From Artemisia argyi (lineage: Eukaryota > Streptophyta > Magnoliopsida > Asterales > Asteraceae), in the NCBI GenBank assembly GCA_030686995.1, contig CM060691.1, positions 65,953,031 to 66,017,030 of the forward strand: 64,000 nt of DNA, in the 5' to 3' direction. Shown one piece after another: positions 28,199 through 41,584 of this stretch. Numbering within the stretch: the first letter of the stretch is position 1; each line of letters begins with the position of its first letter. The position numbers and the translations under genes were made by a program. The notes below the pieces were generated by a model, which was not told where the DNA came from, ran no database searches, and saw only the letters and a program-made list of their open reading frames with translations.

Positions 28199-31100
28199 TG
28201 TTAATCGCGCGTATTGTTTTTTTGTGTATTGTCGAGTGAATTTGTATTTTTAGTTTAATATGTTGTATGAAACGTTTTTAGTTTGTTGTTTAAAAATATA
28301 AAAATGGTTGATATTGTTTTAGTTTTTTTGTCTTTATATTTTATAAATGGGGTTATCATTATTAAATTGTCATACGCTTGATGCAATTTCCTTTGATTGT
28401 TTTGGCCTATTACGTAACCCAACAATAATTTTGCATTATATGATTTTTGCATGGTAATACGAAGCACACTGGCTTTTTCTTATTTGTTATAGTGTAATTT
28501 GCGTTAATTATTTTTGTTATTAGGTTCGTAAGTTGTGATTGTATTACATCTGTTGTAAGTATGCTACTAGTTGTTTAGTGATTTTTATATTTAATCTTTT
28601 TATAATATATTAGTATTTATTTATAAAGTTTATGATTAAAAACTAAAGTTAGTTTCATCTCATTTTATTGTGCAACTAATTTCATTAAAAATTAACATTG
28701 AAGTCTAACTAATATTAATAAATTTTATCAATAAACTCAATTCCAAATAGCTAACCAAATGAATATTAATTAACACACTATTAATAATTCCTAAAATCTT
28801 TTGGACTCCACTATTATGTTTTAAACTTAATTTTTTTAATTTACAAATGGGTTCGAGCAAAAATTATATACTTTCCTTTTATATTCATTATTCAAGTTGC
28901 ATGCTTACATATACTAATCACGCAAAAAAGTATCATTTAACCATTTAAATGTTGCTTTACATATATGCTCGTGCACATTTTCTTGAATCAATTCGCAGAT
29001 GTGAGCTACATCAATAGAAAACACACATAAATTACTTGTATATGAAAGTACATTAACATAATACATATATCTATATATATATTGCATTAGGTTAAATAAT
29101 CAATTATTCTTGCAACGTTTTCAACTTCATCTCAATCAATAACCAACTTTTAATTCTCTGCTAATTACTAAATATCATGTGATCAATTCCGGCAAGCCTT
29201 GCACTTCCATCTCGATGTTGTATATACTTCACATTAAATGCACCGGTTTTATTTTTCGATAAAAGTTTGAACTTTTGCTTATGTTTAAAACTCAACTTTT
29301 TTATTTGATATTATAATTTACAAATGGCTTTAAGTCAAAATTATGTATTTTTTTCCTTTCTATTCGTTACTCAATGTGATATTTTTAATATGTTGTATTT
29401 TGCTATTATGGCAAACTCATTTAATGGGCGTAAATATTGGTTTCTTACTAATGATTCTACATATAGAAAAAGAAAACACTTTGCGATGCGCGGACCTTAT
29501 TCTTTTCAATAATAATTCAATTGCACACAATAAATTCATTCTAATATTTCTCAAAGAGCATTCGAAAGCAACTACTTACATAAACTAATCACGCTAAAAA
29601 GTATCATTTAACCATTTAAATGTTGCTTTACATACATGCTCGTGTACATTTTCTTGAATCAATTCGCACATGTGAGCTACATCAATAGAAAACGCACATA
29701 AATTACTTGTATATAAAAATGCATTAACATAATACATATATCTATATATATGCTTATCTATAACAATCACCTAAATATGTATGAAACAAAGAAAATAGTT
29801 GGTATCCCAGTCTTTGGTACCATTTACCTGAGCATGCATTATCTTGTGTGAGTTTCATGGTACCTGCGTATAATAACTAAATTAAGAAAAAAAGAAGGCC
29901 GAGTTAATTACAAAGATCTAAAAGATGTGTGAATCATCTCCTAAATGTTGCAAAAGAGAATTTACATACCGCTACCAACAATCAATGATTTAAAAGATGT
30001 GTGAATCTCTCTATACTAAATGTGATTTTGGCCGGTTTATATAGGCATGAATTAGGTTCTATCATTAATTATTCTTGCAACCTTTCGTAACCCTTGCACT
30101 TCATATAACCGACTTTAATTCTATACTAAATGCCATGTGATCAATTCGGGCAACCCTTGCACTTCATCTCCTTTCATGATTGTATAGTTATTATGAGGCT
30201 GTATTGAATTTCGAGCATTAACTATCTTGTACTATATGCAATGGGACTCCATATTGAGTATCTTGATTACTCCACATTAAAATGAATTCGATACAAAAAA
30301 TGGAGCCTAAGATTACCCTTTCCTACTAATTACGACACATTCTCACTTTCATGTCCCTACCAACATTCCAAAACTCGTCTTTTCATGAATAACAACATCA
30401 AATTTTATGCATATTTGTAAGATCAAGATTAAAACAAATAATTTGTGAACTTCAATTAATACCATATAGTAACCACTGGTAAAGAGACCCTCAAATCCCT
30501 ATCAAAAAACATAGATTAAAATAAATTCTCAAAATATTAATTTTTTCTAGTTATACTTTCCATAAATTCAACTTTGATTTTGTATTATTTCTAATGTCAT
30601 GAGGTGGATACATTGCAACCTCTTAAACTGCTTAAGTAAAAGGGAAAAAAATAAAAGCAAGATTCAAGCCACCATTAATATTCATCAAAGCTTTGTCACA
30701 CTAAGGCTATGTTTGGCGACAGGTAGTAGTAAGCAGTAACAATAAGCAGTAAGTAGTAGTAGTAAGCATTAGTTGCTTGTTTAAAAAACATGTTTGGTAA
30801 TGTAGCTGTAGTTGTAATTATAAAATGTAAAATTACAAAAAAATGGCATATACTTATGAATGAATGTTATTTTTTAAGGGTAAATTGGTAATATTAAAAG
30901 TAAAATGCTAGCGGTATATTGGAAAGCTTCTTTAGGAAGCATTAAGATTGCAAGCTGTTGAGGTGTTGCTAAACGCTAGCAGCAATGTTGCCAAACAAGC
31001 ATTAAGACTGGAACGCTTGTCGCTTGTTGCTTACCGCTCTTAAACGCTTCCAAAAAGGTGTTGCCAAACATGACCTAATTATAAACCTTGTTTACATATG

Positions 31101-32282
31101 ATTTTCATTTTCTTGCATGCCTAATTTTTTGACAGTTCTTTCATAAATGTGGAAATATTATCCACTCTGTATCCATCTTCCACTTTGTTTTGTTATCAAC
31201 ATCTTGATATACCCCGTTAGCGTCACTAACCACTTACCAATACCTGCAAGAATAACATTAATAAACTATTAACCAACCCAAAATTTTAAAATAGGTTAGC
31301 AGATCTAACCCTCGGTTCCTTCTCAGGCAACAACACATCCATTTGTCTTCCATAAACTTCAAAGCTGGACTATCAACCGACTTCACATGCAAGAAAGTTA
31401 ACCATTTGATTACCTTTGCACGTATAACCCCTTGCGTTAACCAAGTCAATATTTCTACATGAACCATTGCACGTAATATTAATATGCATAGTACACTTTC
31501 ATTGGACGGAGAAATTTTATATTAACAAACTAAATTCAATTCCATAGGTGAGAAGCTACACCAAAAAGAACTTTATCACACTATAAGAAAAAATATGGAA
31601 AAACTATTGACTGAAAAAAATGATCATGTCAATATCTATTTCAAAACTATTTATCTAATTAGCAAGCTTGTTAATTCACAGATTTTGAGCCATAAAAACA
31701 GATGGGGTACATACCAAGGTTACGGTTATTGATGCCAATGAGTTCAATGCCATCAATTGCTAGCATAAGATCCATTTCATTCTCATCATGTGCTTAGAAA
31801 CAAAAAGTATAGATCAAAAGGAAATTGGTTAGTTGGTGTTGCACTGAATTTACACACAAACAATAATCAACTAACAGCAAACATGTGATTCATACAAAAT
31901 CATTAAACTACACACAAATTAAAGTTTCATACACACACACACACACATCATTAACAAAGACCAAATAGTGTTATTTATAGTATTCAATGATGGTGGTTGA
32001 AGGGTTTGTACATTTATTTGAAGGCAAATGAAAGGAGCAAATGATTAAATGAAAATAAAGGCTAGCAACACTTCGTATGGTTTCAATCATTTACATTTGA
32101 AACACTAAATATACCTCATATGTACTTACCACTTAAGCATGAACATTAAATCAAGGTACTTACGCATGAAGCCTCCACATAATGAAACTCTATTTTCTGC
32201 ATTTAATTCCGAGCATTAGGTAACTTGTACTCTGTGCAATCTTGACGCCTCCACATTAAATTAGAGAGGGCCTAATCTTATA
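28199..32282. other. AT-rich intergenic DNA with internal duplications, no gene
   Basis: No supportable ORF. A segment of about 170 bp at 28908-29080 recurs at 29580-29752 (TATCATTTAACCATTTAAAT and following). Flanking phrases such as ATTCTTGCAAC, GTGATCAATTC and CTTGCACTTC recur at 29100-29215 and 30065-30170. Similar GAGCATTA...CTTGTACT phrases occur at 30215 and 32212. This suggests old tandem or segmental duplication. Confidence 0.6.
30705..31075. mobile_element. Tourist-like (PIF/Harbinger) MITE
   Basis: TIRs are GGCTATGTTTGGCGACA and TGTTGCCAAACATGACC (imperfect). TAA flanks both ends (30702-30704 and 31076-31078), the 3-bp target duplication of PIF/Harbinger elements. It is 371 bp and non-coding. 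The subterminal AAGCAGTA/CTTACCGCT-like words are degenerate. Confidence 0.75.
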
Positions 32283-32401
32283 GTATTATAGATACTCTTA
32301 AAATTCATTTTTTGGTGTACCTCAGTACATTGCAACACCAACAAATATTTATTACAATCTAAAGATTTGTTGCTACCTAAATGTCATGAACAACTTATGC
32401 A

Positions 32402-32456
<55 letters not shown>

Positions 32457-32553
32457 TTGTACGACGAATACATTGCATCACCAAAAAGTATTTGTTGACT
32501 CTAAATGTCTTAAAAAATTTATTCGTTACTGTCTAAATCACACTATCGAACCA

Positions 32554-32622
<69 letters not shown>

Positions 32623-32900
32623 TAATCTCCATTGACGGTTTGAAATAAAATATTGAAAAATATTTTGGCCCATTACTGGGCTCTCTTAGCCCAACAGAAA
32701 ACGAAGCCCAACAGAAAACGAATTGGGTCTGCTTCTCTATTTGTTAATATTTGTTACAAGGTAAATATCATGACCAACTTACACATAATACTCTTAAAAT
32801 TCTTTTTCTGGTGTACCCCAGTACATTGCAACACCAACAAATATTTATTACAATCTAAAGATTTGTTGCTACCTAAATGTCATGAACAACTTATGCATAA

Positions 32901-32982
<82 letters not shown>

Positions 32983-33078
32983 TGTACGACGAATACATTG
33001 CGTCACCAAAAAGTATTTGTTGCACTCTAAATTTCTTAAAAAAATTATTCGTTACTGTCTAAATCACACTATCTAACC

Positions 33079-33155
<77 letters not shown>
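32283..33155 (+). repeat. Tandem repeat units R2 and R3 with (ATT)n and (AAT)n tracts
   Basis: R2 (32283-32619, 5' truncated) and R3 (32620-33155) are homologous to R1. Each has an (ATT)n tract (32401-32456; 32903-32981), a spacer starting TGTACGACGAATACATTG and an (AAT)n tract (32555-32622; 33080-33155). R2 joins R3 directly at its AAT tract. The second non-LTR element begins at the end of R3. Confidence 0.85.
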
Positions 33156-33158
<3 letters not shown>

Positions 33159-36100
33159 CGCTCTCCCTACTAGGGGCGAATATGGCGATATAACGGTTTC
33201 TTCAGGAATCCCCTTGCATGGATCGGTCCTTCCTATCTTGATTCATTCATCATGGATCTTGTTAAAGGTTAGTAATCGATTAGGGTTTTCTAGGGTTGTT
33301 GTTCATCGCTGCTGTACAGTTTCTCTCTTTTTAGGGTTTCGTTTGATTCTTTTTAGGGTTTCTTTTTGAAACCCGTTTCATTCTCGATGCTGTTGTGATC
33401 GTTTTGCTTCTCCAAAAATGGTGTGTTTTGTTTTGATTGGATTGTGCTCGTGTTTGGATTCTGTTTACTGGTCTCGTGATTGGTTTCTGGTTGTGTTGTA
33501 TTGGGTACGGGGTACTGGTTTGCATGATTGGATTCTGGTTTGCGTGATTTGATTCTGCTCGTCTATTGGTTGGTACTGGATATTGGTTACTGGTTGGTAC
33601 TGGATATTGGTTACTGGTTTGGATATTGGTGGGGTACTCTTGTTGCTCGTCCCATTGGTTTCAGCAGTTTCCTTAGTCCCATTGGATACTGTTGGTGCGC
33701 TGTGTAGGGTTCCATGCTACACTTCTGCTACAGTGTTACAGTTCTGCTACAGTAGCTTTTTTTTTACCAGTCTGCTACAGTTCTACAGTGCTTCGGTTCT
33801 GCTACAGTAGTTTTTTACTCGTCGGTGTTTTTTGTTTTGGCGTTTCAGTTGGTTTTTGTTGCTAGTTTCCTATGCCTATCGTGAGATTTCATTGCCCTTT
33901 CGCGGGTCTTAATGGGTGTCGTGATGGGGGTGGAAATGGACTAACTAAGACTTATTTGATCACACATCTTCGTGATCGACACTTTAGTGGGGAGGCGCGA
34001 GCTCTCACTAGACATTCTCTCGAGTCGGATTTGGTTATTTTTGAAAGGGCTGAGGTTACTCTTAAGCGTATGGGATTGTGGTTATGTGGTGGTTGTTTCA
34101 AAACGCATACTTTGCGGGCTAAGTGTCGGCATGGTGGGGTGGTCCGATTTTGTGTCACCTCCTGATTGTGGTGATGGTGTTGTTCGGTTTGTGTTGCATG
34201 ATCTCACCAAACCACAAGCTCCTTCTCATGCTGCTCTTGTTGAGGATTTGGTTTCTGATGAGTTTGGTGGGTTTGATTTACATCTCCTTGATACTCTACT
34301 TTCTAAGGGTCTGCGTACTGTCAAATCCATTCCTCCTAAATGTCATTTGGGGTTTTCTCGGGTTTTGAAAGGAGCTCTTGATAAGGTTGTTTGCTCGCCT
34401 GACGACATTTCTTGCTGGGTTGGTTTGTTAGTCTTGCCTCTTTGCCTGCTTAAAACTTTTTGCCCTAGGAGTAATCAAGAGTGTAGGTCTGCTACTAAGC
34501 GTCAGCGAGAGGAAGAGTATATTGTTAATGCTATTTCAACTTGGGGCACACCTGGTGGTAGTTTGCAAGTTGTGCGGGAGGTTTTAGCCGACCCCCCCCC
34601 CCCTTTGTGGTCTTATGTTGATGAGGAAAACCTGGACTTGGGTGACCGTAATATCAAGCAGTGTAAGAGGAAGATTTGTGATGGCCATTATACTGCGGCT
34701 GTTAGAGTTCTTTCTTCTTCGGGTATTGCGGCTTATGATGATACTACTCTCGCGGATCTAAAAGCTAAGCACCCTTTTCAATCTGCCCCCCTTTTACCAG
34801 ATATACCTATTGATCATCATCACCTTTTGGCATCTCCTGCTATGGTTCTTGATATGATTAAGAGTTTCCCTCGTGGTACTTTCGTGTGGAAGGGATGGTT
34901 TGCGTGCTCAACACCTTTTGGATTGCTTAAACGGTGCTGCTGTTGCCATCTCTGATGAGTTAGTCGCTTCTATCACCCAGGTGGTGAACCTTTTTCTTGG
35001 GGGTAAATGCCCAAAGGTGTTGGGAGAGTGTGTTGCTAGTGCTCCTCTCACGCCCTTGGTTAAACCAGGAGGGGGGATCCGTCCTATCACTGTTGGTACT
35101 GTTTGGAGGCGTTTAGTCTCCAAGGTTTGTGCTTCTATGATTGGCCATTCTTTGGATGGTTATTTTGACGGTTTGCAATTTGGTGTTGGTGTTTCGGGAG
35201 GTGGGGAGGCAATCCTTCATGCTGTGAATCGATTGATTGAAGACCGTGGGGGTGATGTGGGTTTATCTATGTTGTTGGTGGACTTTAAAAACGCTTTCAA
35301 TATGGTGGATCGTACGGTTATGTTACGAGAAGTTCGCCTTCGTGTTCCGGCTATTTCACGTTGGGTGGAATTATGTTACTCCAGTCCTGCTAGATTATAT
35401 TATGGTGAGCATACTTTATGGTCGCACCAAGGGGTGCACCAGGGTGATCCGCTTGGGCCTCTTCTTTTTGCTTTAGTGTTACATCCCTTGGCATGTAAGA
35501 TTCGAGACTCCTTCACTCTTTCTCTTCAAGCTTGGCATCTTGATGATGGTACTATTATTGGGGATACTTTGGTTGTGGGGAAGGTTTTGGAGTTGATTAT
35601 GATGGATGGACCTAGTTGTGGTTTACACCTCAATGTTGATAAAACTGAGGTTTTTTTGCCAAAGGAAGACCCCAGGAGCAGGTACGTTGGTGTTTTTCCT
35701 CCTAATATTTCTCGACCTTCGCATGGGGTTAAATTATTGGGGGGGGGGGGGGGGGCGCCAGTGTGGATTTTGAGTTTAGTAGTAAGCTTGTTATGAAAAG
35801 GGTTGCTAAAACTATTGAGCTTATGGATGCTGTTGCTAAGCTTAATGATCCCCAGTGTGAGTTGTTGCTACTGCGTGCATGTGCCGGTATTTCCAAGTTG
35901 TATTTTTCTATGCGCACATGTCCTCCTCGGGTCTTTGAGAGTGCTCAGGTTTCTTTTGATGCAGCACTTCGCTCTTCTTTGGAATGTATTGTCACTGCTT
36001 TTGGACCTAGGTTTGGTGATTGGCAATGGAGACTCGCCACCCTACCCTTTGCTCTCGGGGGACTTGGTGTGTATTCTACAGATGATGTCTTGAACTATGC

Positions 36101-37110
36101 CTTCCTTGCTTCTAGACTTCAATCTGCCAGCTTACAGACTAAGCTTCTCTGTAGTTCTGGTATTGTGTCTACTGGTCCCTCTTTTGATGATGCATTGCGT
36201 ACCTTTAATGTGAATATGAATATTGACCTTCTGAGTAACCCTAGTGAGATCGCTGCCCCCAAACTTATGAAGAAATTGGCAGATATACATTTCGCACGTG
36301 TTGCCCAAACGGTTGAATCCACTTTCCATTTATCCTCTAGACAGATGGCTTTATGGAACTCATTAAAATAGGATTATACGTCAGATTGGCTTAGGGTGGC
36401 ACCGATATCCGGATTGGGACAAACTATCAATGCCAGGACTTACCGATGTGTGTTGTGTTATCGGTTGGGTGTTCCTTTTTTTACCGTCCGGATGCCATGT
36501 TCAGCTTGTTCTAAGGTTTTTCCTGGAGATATTTTTGGAGATCATGTTGTATCGTGCGCAGGCTTAGTTAGTATTAAACATCGGCACAATATTGTGCGAG
36601 ATGTTCTTGTTGATATATGTTCTCGGTCTGGAGTTTCAGTTCGTAAGGAGGTGGATATTGGGCTTCGTGGAGAGAGTGACAAAACCTTACGTCCGGCCGA
36701 TATGTTACTTTACTCTTGGGATGGTGGCCTTGATGTTTGTGTTGATCTTACAGCATCGTCACCTTTGACGCGTTCGTGTATGGTTGATTTTATGCCCGGT
36801 CGGGCGGTTATTGAAGCCGCACAACGTAAACGTGTCAAATACGCAGCTAAATGCGTTGATATCGGATATGGGTTCCTCCCATTTTCATTCTCTTCTTTTG
36901 GAGAACTTGAAAAGGATGCAGTGACCTTATTGAAGCGCATTAGACGATTCTCTATGGCTCAAGGACATTGGGAGCACGTGCTGCTCCACATATTTTTAGT
37001 AGAATTGGTTTTGCTGTAGCTAGAGGTGTGGGGGCTCAGTTAGTATCTCGGCTTCCCCCACTAATTTCTTGTAAAATCCTATTTGTTTTTCAATAAAATG
37101 CTGATTATAA
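33156..37110 (+). mobile_element. Non-LTR retrotransposon copy 2 (RLE type), set in (TAA)n
   Basis: It begins after (AAT)n with CTACTAGGGGCGAATATGGC and ends CAATAAAATGCTGATTATAA followed by (TAA)n-like sequence. It is clearly homologous to copy 1 throughout the ORF and 3' UTR. The 5' leader (33156-33871) differs more and contains short duplications (GGTACTGGATATTGGTTACT twice) and repeated CTGCTACAGT. Confidence 0.8.
33872..37072 (+). pseudogene. Copy 2 zinc-finger / RT / RLE ORF, disrupted
   Basis: Same architecture as copy 1: an N-terminal C2H2-type finger from MPIVRFHC, RT motif A LLVDFKNAFNMVD, motif B QGVHQGDPLGPL and catalytic HLDDGTIIGD. Then come CSACSKVFPGDIFGDHVVSC (C-x2-C-x11-H-x3-C) and RPADMLLYSWDGGLDVCVD, followed by AAQRKRVKY, the Lys/Tyr motif expected after the endonuclease core. 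Here the final zinc cluster is complete. Breaks: frameshift near 34140, frameshift near 34883, frameshift in a G17 run (35739-35755), TAG at 36369-36371 and frameshift near 36965. The two copies are broken at different places, so the defects are independent. Confidence 0.75.
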
Positions 37111-37122
37111 TAAAAAAATAAA

Positions 37123-37163
<41 letters not shown>

Positions 37164-37262
37164 TAACGCTCATTCTATACCGACCAAAAAAGGAAGTTGT
37201 ATAACTAATTATCGGTATAAAACAAACAAAACTCGAAAAACCCGCCGCAACGCGGCGGGCGC
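37111..37262 (+). repeat. (TAA)n tract and GC hairpin of Helitron type
   Basis: A TAA tract (about 37118-37165) is followed by AT-rich sequence and the hairpin CCCGCCGCAACGCGGCGGG at 37241-37259. This is identical to the hairpin ending the element at 22298. The bases after it (CGCTTTGCTTAC) do not give a clear CTRR terminus. Confidence 0.5.
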
Positions 37263-38408
37263 TTTGCTTACAATACATGCATTAAACCGTAATATTTTTA
37301 TTTGACAAAGACATTTGTTGACATCCATTGATATCCAATGGATATGCTTTTAACCCGATTCATATATTGGATATATTTGGATGAATGGAATGATTATAAA
37401 TGGATATGGATATATGTGGACGGAAAAAATAAGTGGAAATGACTCCATCCGATCCTTAATTATAGGTCTAATGTTGGGTGGGGATTATTCCCCGGCAAGC
37501 GGTTTGGGTTTGCATTTACTAGCATCTCGCTGGTTATTATCAATGGCAAAAAAATAAAATAAATAAATAAATAAAAAAGGAGGAGGAAAATACGTATATA
37601 TCTTTGGTCTCTGAACTATGTAAGCATGTATTCACCAGCTCAACTATCATGAGGCACAGTTAAAATGGTTTGGTGGAAATGGTGCAACATCTCGCGCAGA
37701 TGTGATTACAAACAGTGGAGTGGAGCACGTACTAAGAAGTCACAAAGTAGTGGGCTACAAGTTTTTCTCTCAAACGTTTATGGCTTTCCGCTAATCAGTT
37801 AGTCAAGTTCAATCTTATAACGTGGTTAACAATACTTATATATACGCCAGTTCTCTATTCTCTATATTCCTATATTTCAGACCACATCCCACTTGCGGAG
37901 TATTAAGCTGGCCCGAATAAGGACCACAACCGAGTGGGTCGTGTAGGTATACTTGGTCTTCATTGTTGTGGTTAGTAGGTCACGACCGAATAGAGGGAGG
38001 AAAAAAAAAATGAAAGGGGTCGCATACTCGACCGACTACATACACACATAAAAAACAAAGAGCCCACTTTCCAATTAATATTATTAAAGTCGCTTTTACC
38101 TGGGGCATCAAAATCGCCTGCAGGTCGTTGGAGAGAGAAAAGGTGACGTGGCAGAAAAAATAGGGGGATTGGGTCGCCTTACTGTGTAAGGCCTTAGTTA
38201 AACAAATGATAGATAGCTAAATACCATAGTTTTTACAAAGTACAAACAAAGGGGACCAACAACCCTTTTTTCAGTTAAGATCTACATGATCAACATACAA
38301 GTCTTGAGGCTAAAACATTCACTAGTCAACATTATCATCAGTTACTAATAAAAACTAACATAATCCATAGTCCATACCTTCATAAAGACATAAAACTAAT
38401 TATTAGTG
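37263..38408. other. Intergenic region downstream of the B3 gene
   Basis: No ORF of note. Short AT-rich and purine-rich stretches, including AAATAAATAAATAAATAAA near 37555. The 3' end of the minus-strand B3 gene would terminate in its right part. Confidence 0.5.
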
Positions 38409-41400
38409 CTACCACGGTGCATCAACATGTTTCTTGAACTCAACTACATTCTTCTCCATCTTCTCTTTCAAACTACTCACAACTGCATCCATCTTTTTAT
38501 TATTTTCTTTCAGTTCCAGTAGCTTCTCTTCTAAATTCTGGATCGTGGTTGCATTCTGCTTTTGTTCCTCACTAGCCTCTATATACCTCTTTGCATCTTC
38601 AGAATTCAAACGCAAGTGCCATAAGTTCATGAATCCGATCACGTAAATAACCAACCTTCATGCCCATAAGCTCAAAAGACTTTAGGGAACTATCCCACAC
38701 TTCAAATTCCTCCTTTGTCGTGTGGAAATTACAGTTCTTGATCATATTTGCAATGTTTACCATTTCGCCAATCATGCCCCGCCACCAATTGGGATACAAA
38801 CCTTTGCGAACACCGTTGTGAAGGATTTCTTTCTTCCTGATGCAAAGTTTGAAATAGGTTTTTCTGATTTCTTCTGAAAGCTCTGAGTCAATGCACTGTT
38901 TGTTGACCCTAATGCGAAAGTCTTTGAAGGTTTTGAGCTTTTCTGATGAAAACATTTGGTTCGGGGGGAAAGCTACATGAACTTCTGAGTTGACCCCTAA
39001 ACTGTCCATGGTGTGGTTGCTAATCTGAGTTGGGGATTCAGACATATTCTGCTTCTTCTTTTGGACCTTGGCTAAGGGAAGCGAACTCGATCCCAAACGT
39101 TTTTCTTCCCCTTGGTTTGAGTTTTTTGGCCCATGTTGCTGTGATAACACGAATCAAGATAAAATGATTAAAAGAAGTGGTAGAGGGCAACTGCCACCCT
39201 TTACTTATAAATTGGGCAATTGAACTATATTTTGTCTCCAACGCGTCAAATAAGAAATTGGTGACTGTTAGAAATAATTGTACCGTCTTATTAGGCCCAT
39301 AGTAAACCTAACTTAGTTTACAAGCTAAGTAAAGGTATTTATACCCTACTGCAAATTCTTTGTTATTTTATCAATTTAATTACAGGGTTTAGTTCCAATT
39401 AGGGTTTCAAGTTTTACTTTTGAATAATGGTACCTTGAGATACCTGATCAGTTTCGAGAGCACCCTGTTAGAGTGCATTTCAGATCTCAACTCCCATATA
39501 ATCAAACTCTGTTACTTCTCAATTGCAAAACCCCCAAATCCCGTCACCGGAAAATCACCCACGCGCCGCCGCGTGANNNNNNNNNNNNNNNNNNNNNNNN
39601 NNNNNNNNNNNNNNNNNNNNNNNNNNNNNNNNNNNNNNNNNNNNNNNNNNNNNNNNNNNNNNNNNNNNNNNNNNNNNNNNNNNNNNNNNNNNNNNNNNNN
39701 NNNNNNNNNNNNNNNNNNNNNNNNNNNNNNNNNNNNNNNNNNNNNNNNNNNNNNNNNNNNNNNNNNNNNNNNNNNNNNNNNNNNNNNNNNNNNNNNNNNN
39801 NNNNNNNNNNNNNNNNNNNNNNNNNNNNNNNNNNNNNNNNNNNNNNNNNNNNNNNNNNNNNNNNNNNNNNNNNNNNNNNNNNNNNNNNNNNNNNNNNNNN
39901 NNNNNNNNNNNNNNNNNNNNNNNNNNNNNNNNNNNNNNNNNNNNNNNNNNNNNNNNNNNNNNNNNNNNNNNNNNNNNNNNNNNNNNNNNNNNNNNNNNNN
40001 NNNNNNNNNNNNNNNNNNNNNNNNNNNNNNNNNNNNNNNNNNNNNNNNNNNNNNNNNNNNNNNNNNNNNNNNNNNNACTAACTGGAAGATTAAAACATCC
40101 CCTTCATGCAATTTATGCGAAACTGCAAACGTCCTCCACCCTGCACTAAGCCCAGTCTTATGTGCAAGATATTTTAGCTCATATTGCTTTCCATTTTCAC
40201 CTTCAGCTAAAACCAAAAAGTCATGTTGTGGTAAAAATGACCTGCAGAAAGGCGTTGGAATACCCTGCAACCCGGTGGTGGAAGTTGTCAGATTTTGGTG
40301 TTGGAGAAGAAAATTCACAAATTAAGGAAATGGAATTACCATCCAAAAACATCTAGTAACATGTGATGCAAGCATTAATTTTTTGAAGGTAGGAAATTCA
40401 TTTCCGAGGCTTGATTGAATCTCTCCTGCTCGGATCATAGTTGGTGAGATTTGGACAGGAGCATTGGGGTCTTTAGGTGTAGTTTTCTTTTTTCCAGAAC
40501 TGCATGAAAAAGTTTACTATAAAATGTTCGATACAGTAAGGACTAAGGAGAAGAGTAAAAATGAGGACAAATACTGACCTCAAACTCGCCTTTGAAGGAT
40601 CACGTACGGCCTGTACACAAAAAGTTTATATGTAAAATGCCAATCAATTAATCCGGTTAGCATCACCTTATGGAGTGTGTTTGGAGTTGCTAATGATCAA
40701 GTGCTTATTTGCTTTGAAAAGAAGCAGGTTGGAACCCTGTTTTTATTAGTCTTATCTATTCCTTCTAAAATAAGCAGATAAATAGTTTGAGATTGTTTAT
40801 CTGATTAGAACAATGCAATAAGCAGATATGTACTCAGATAAGCAATCCAAAACACTCCCTACAAGTAGTTTGTTTGACACTAAAAGTAGGAAGTTGAAAA
40901 TAAACTTCAAGTAGGCATGACCAAATAAATAAGTCAAAGAAAGATGATATGATCATTATTCATGTAAACCATTAAGTCGAATTTAGTTTTGATTGAATAC
41001 ACCTATCATAATGAGGATAATAATTGAACTTTTCTTAGTAAACCATGGGTTTTAGTACAAAATAAATAATCATTGGCTCAAAATCCTTGATGGGTATTTG
41101 GCATTGCATAAAATTGCTTTATTGCCGGGGGGGGGGGGGGGGGGGGGGGGTTGGAGAGTTTTATTATTATTATTGTTATTCAAATTGCTTATTCTATTTT
41201 GATGATTTTACTTCTTAAATTCTCAAATAAGGTGAATTCTCAAACACGTAGGAGGTGTCTGGGATTGCTTATTTTATGCTTATGCTATGGCTAAGTAAGT
41301 ACTTCTAAGCTGCCTAAAGATAAGTACTTACTGATATGGTGTTTGGATTTGCTTATTTTGTTGAAAATGCAAGAATACCATAAAATAATCAATTGTTAAA

Positions 41401-41549
41401 AGATTTTAAACAAATTCATTGATAAAAGGCTTTGAGTCATATATGTTTGTAAAAAGATAATTCTGAATTTCAGCAAACCCCTTTTAAATAAGCAGCTAGT
41501 AATATGCTTATCAATAGGGACGGAAGCAGAACATAATTTGACCATGTGC

Positions 41550-41584
<35 letters not shown>

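Noticed and set aside
32386..33076. ORFs with polyL, polyN or polyI tracts
   Set aside because: Translations of (ATT)n and (AAT)n tracts in the repeat units.
39420..40325. ORFs spanning the N gap
   Set aside because: The open frame is an artefact of 500 N; only the minus-strand B3 part at 40077-40264 is real.
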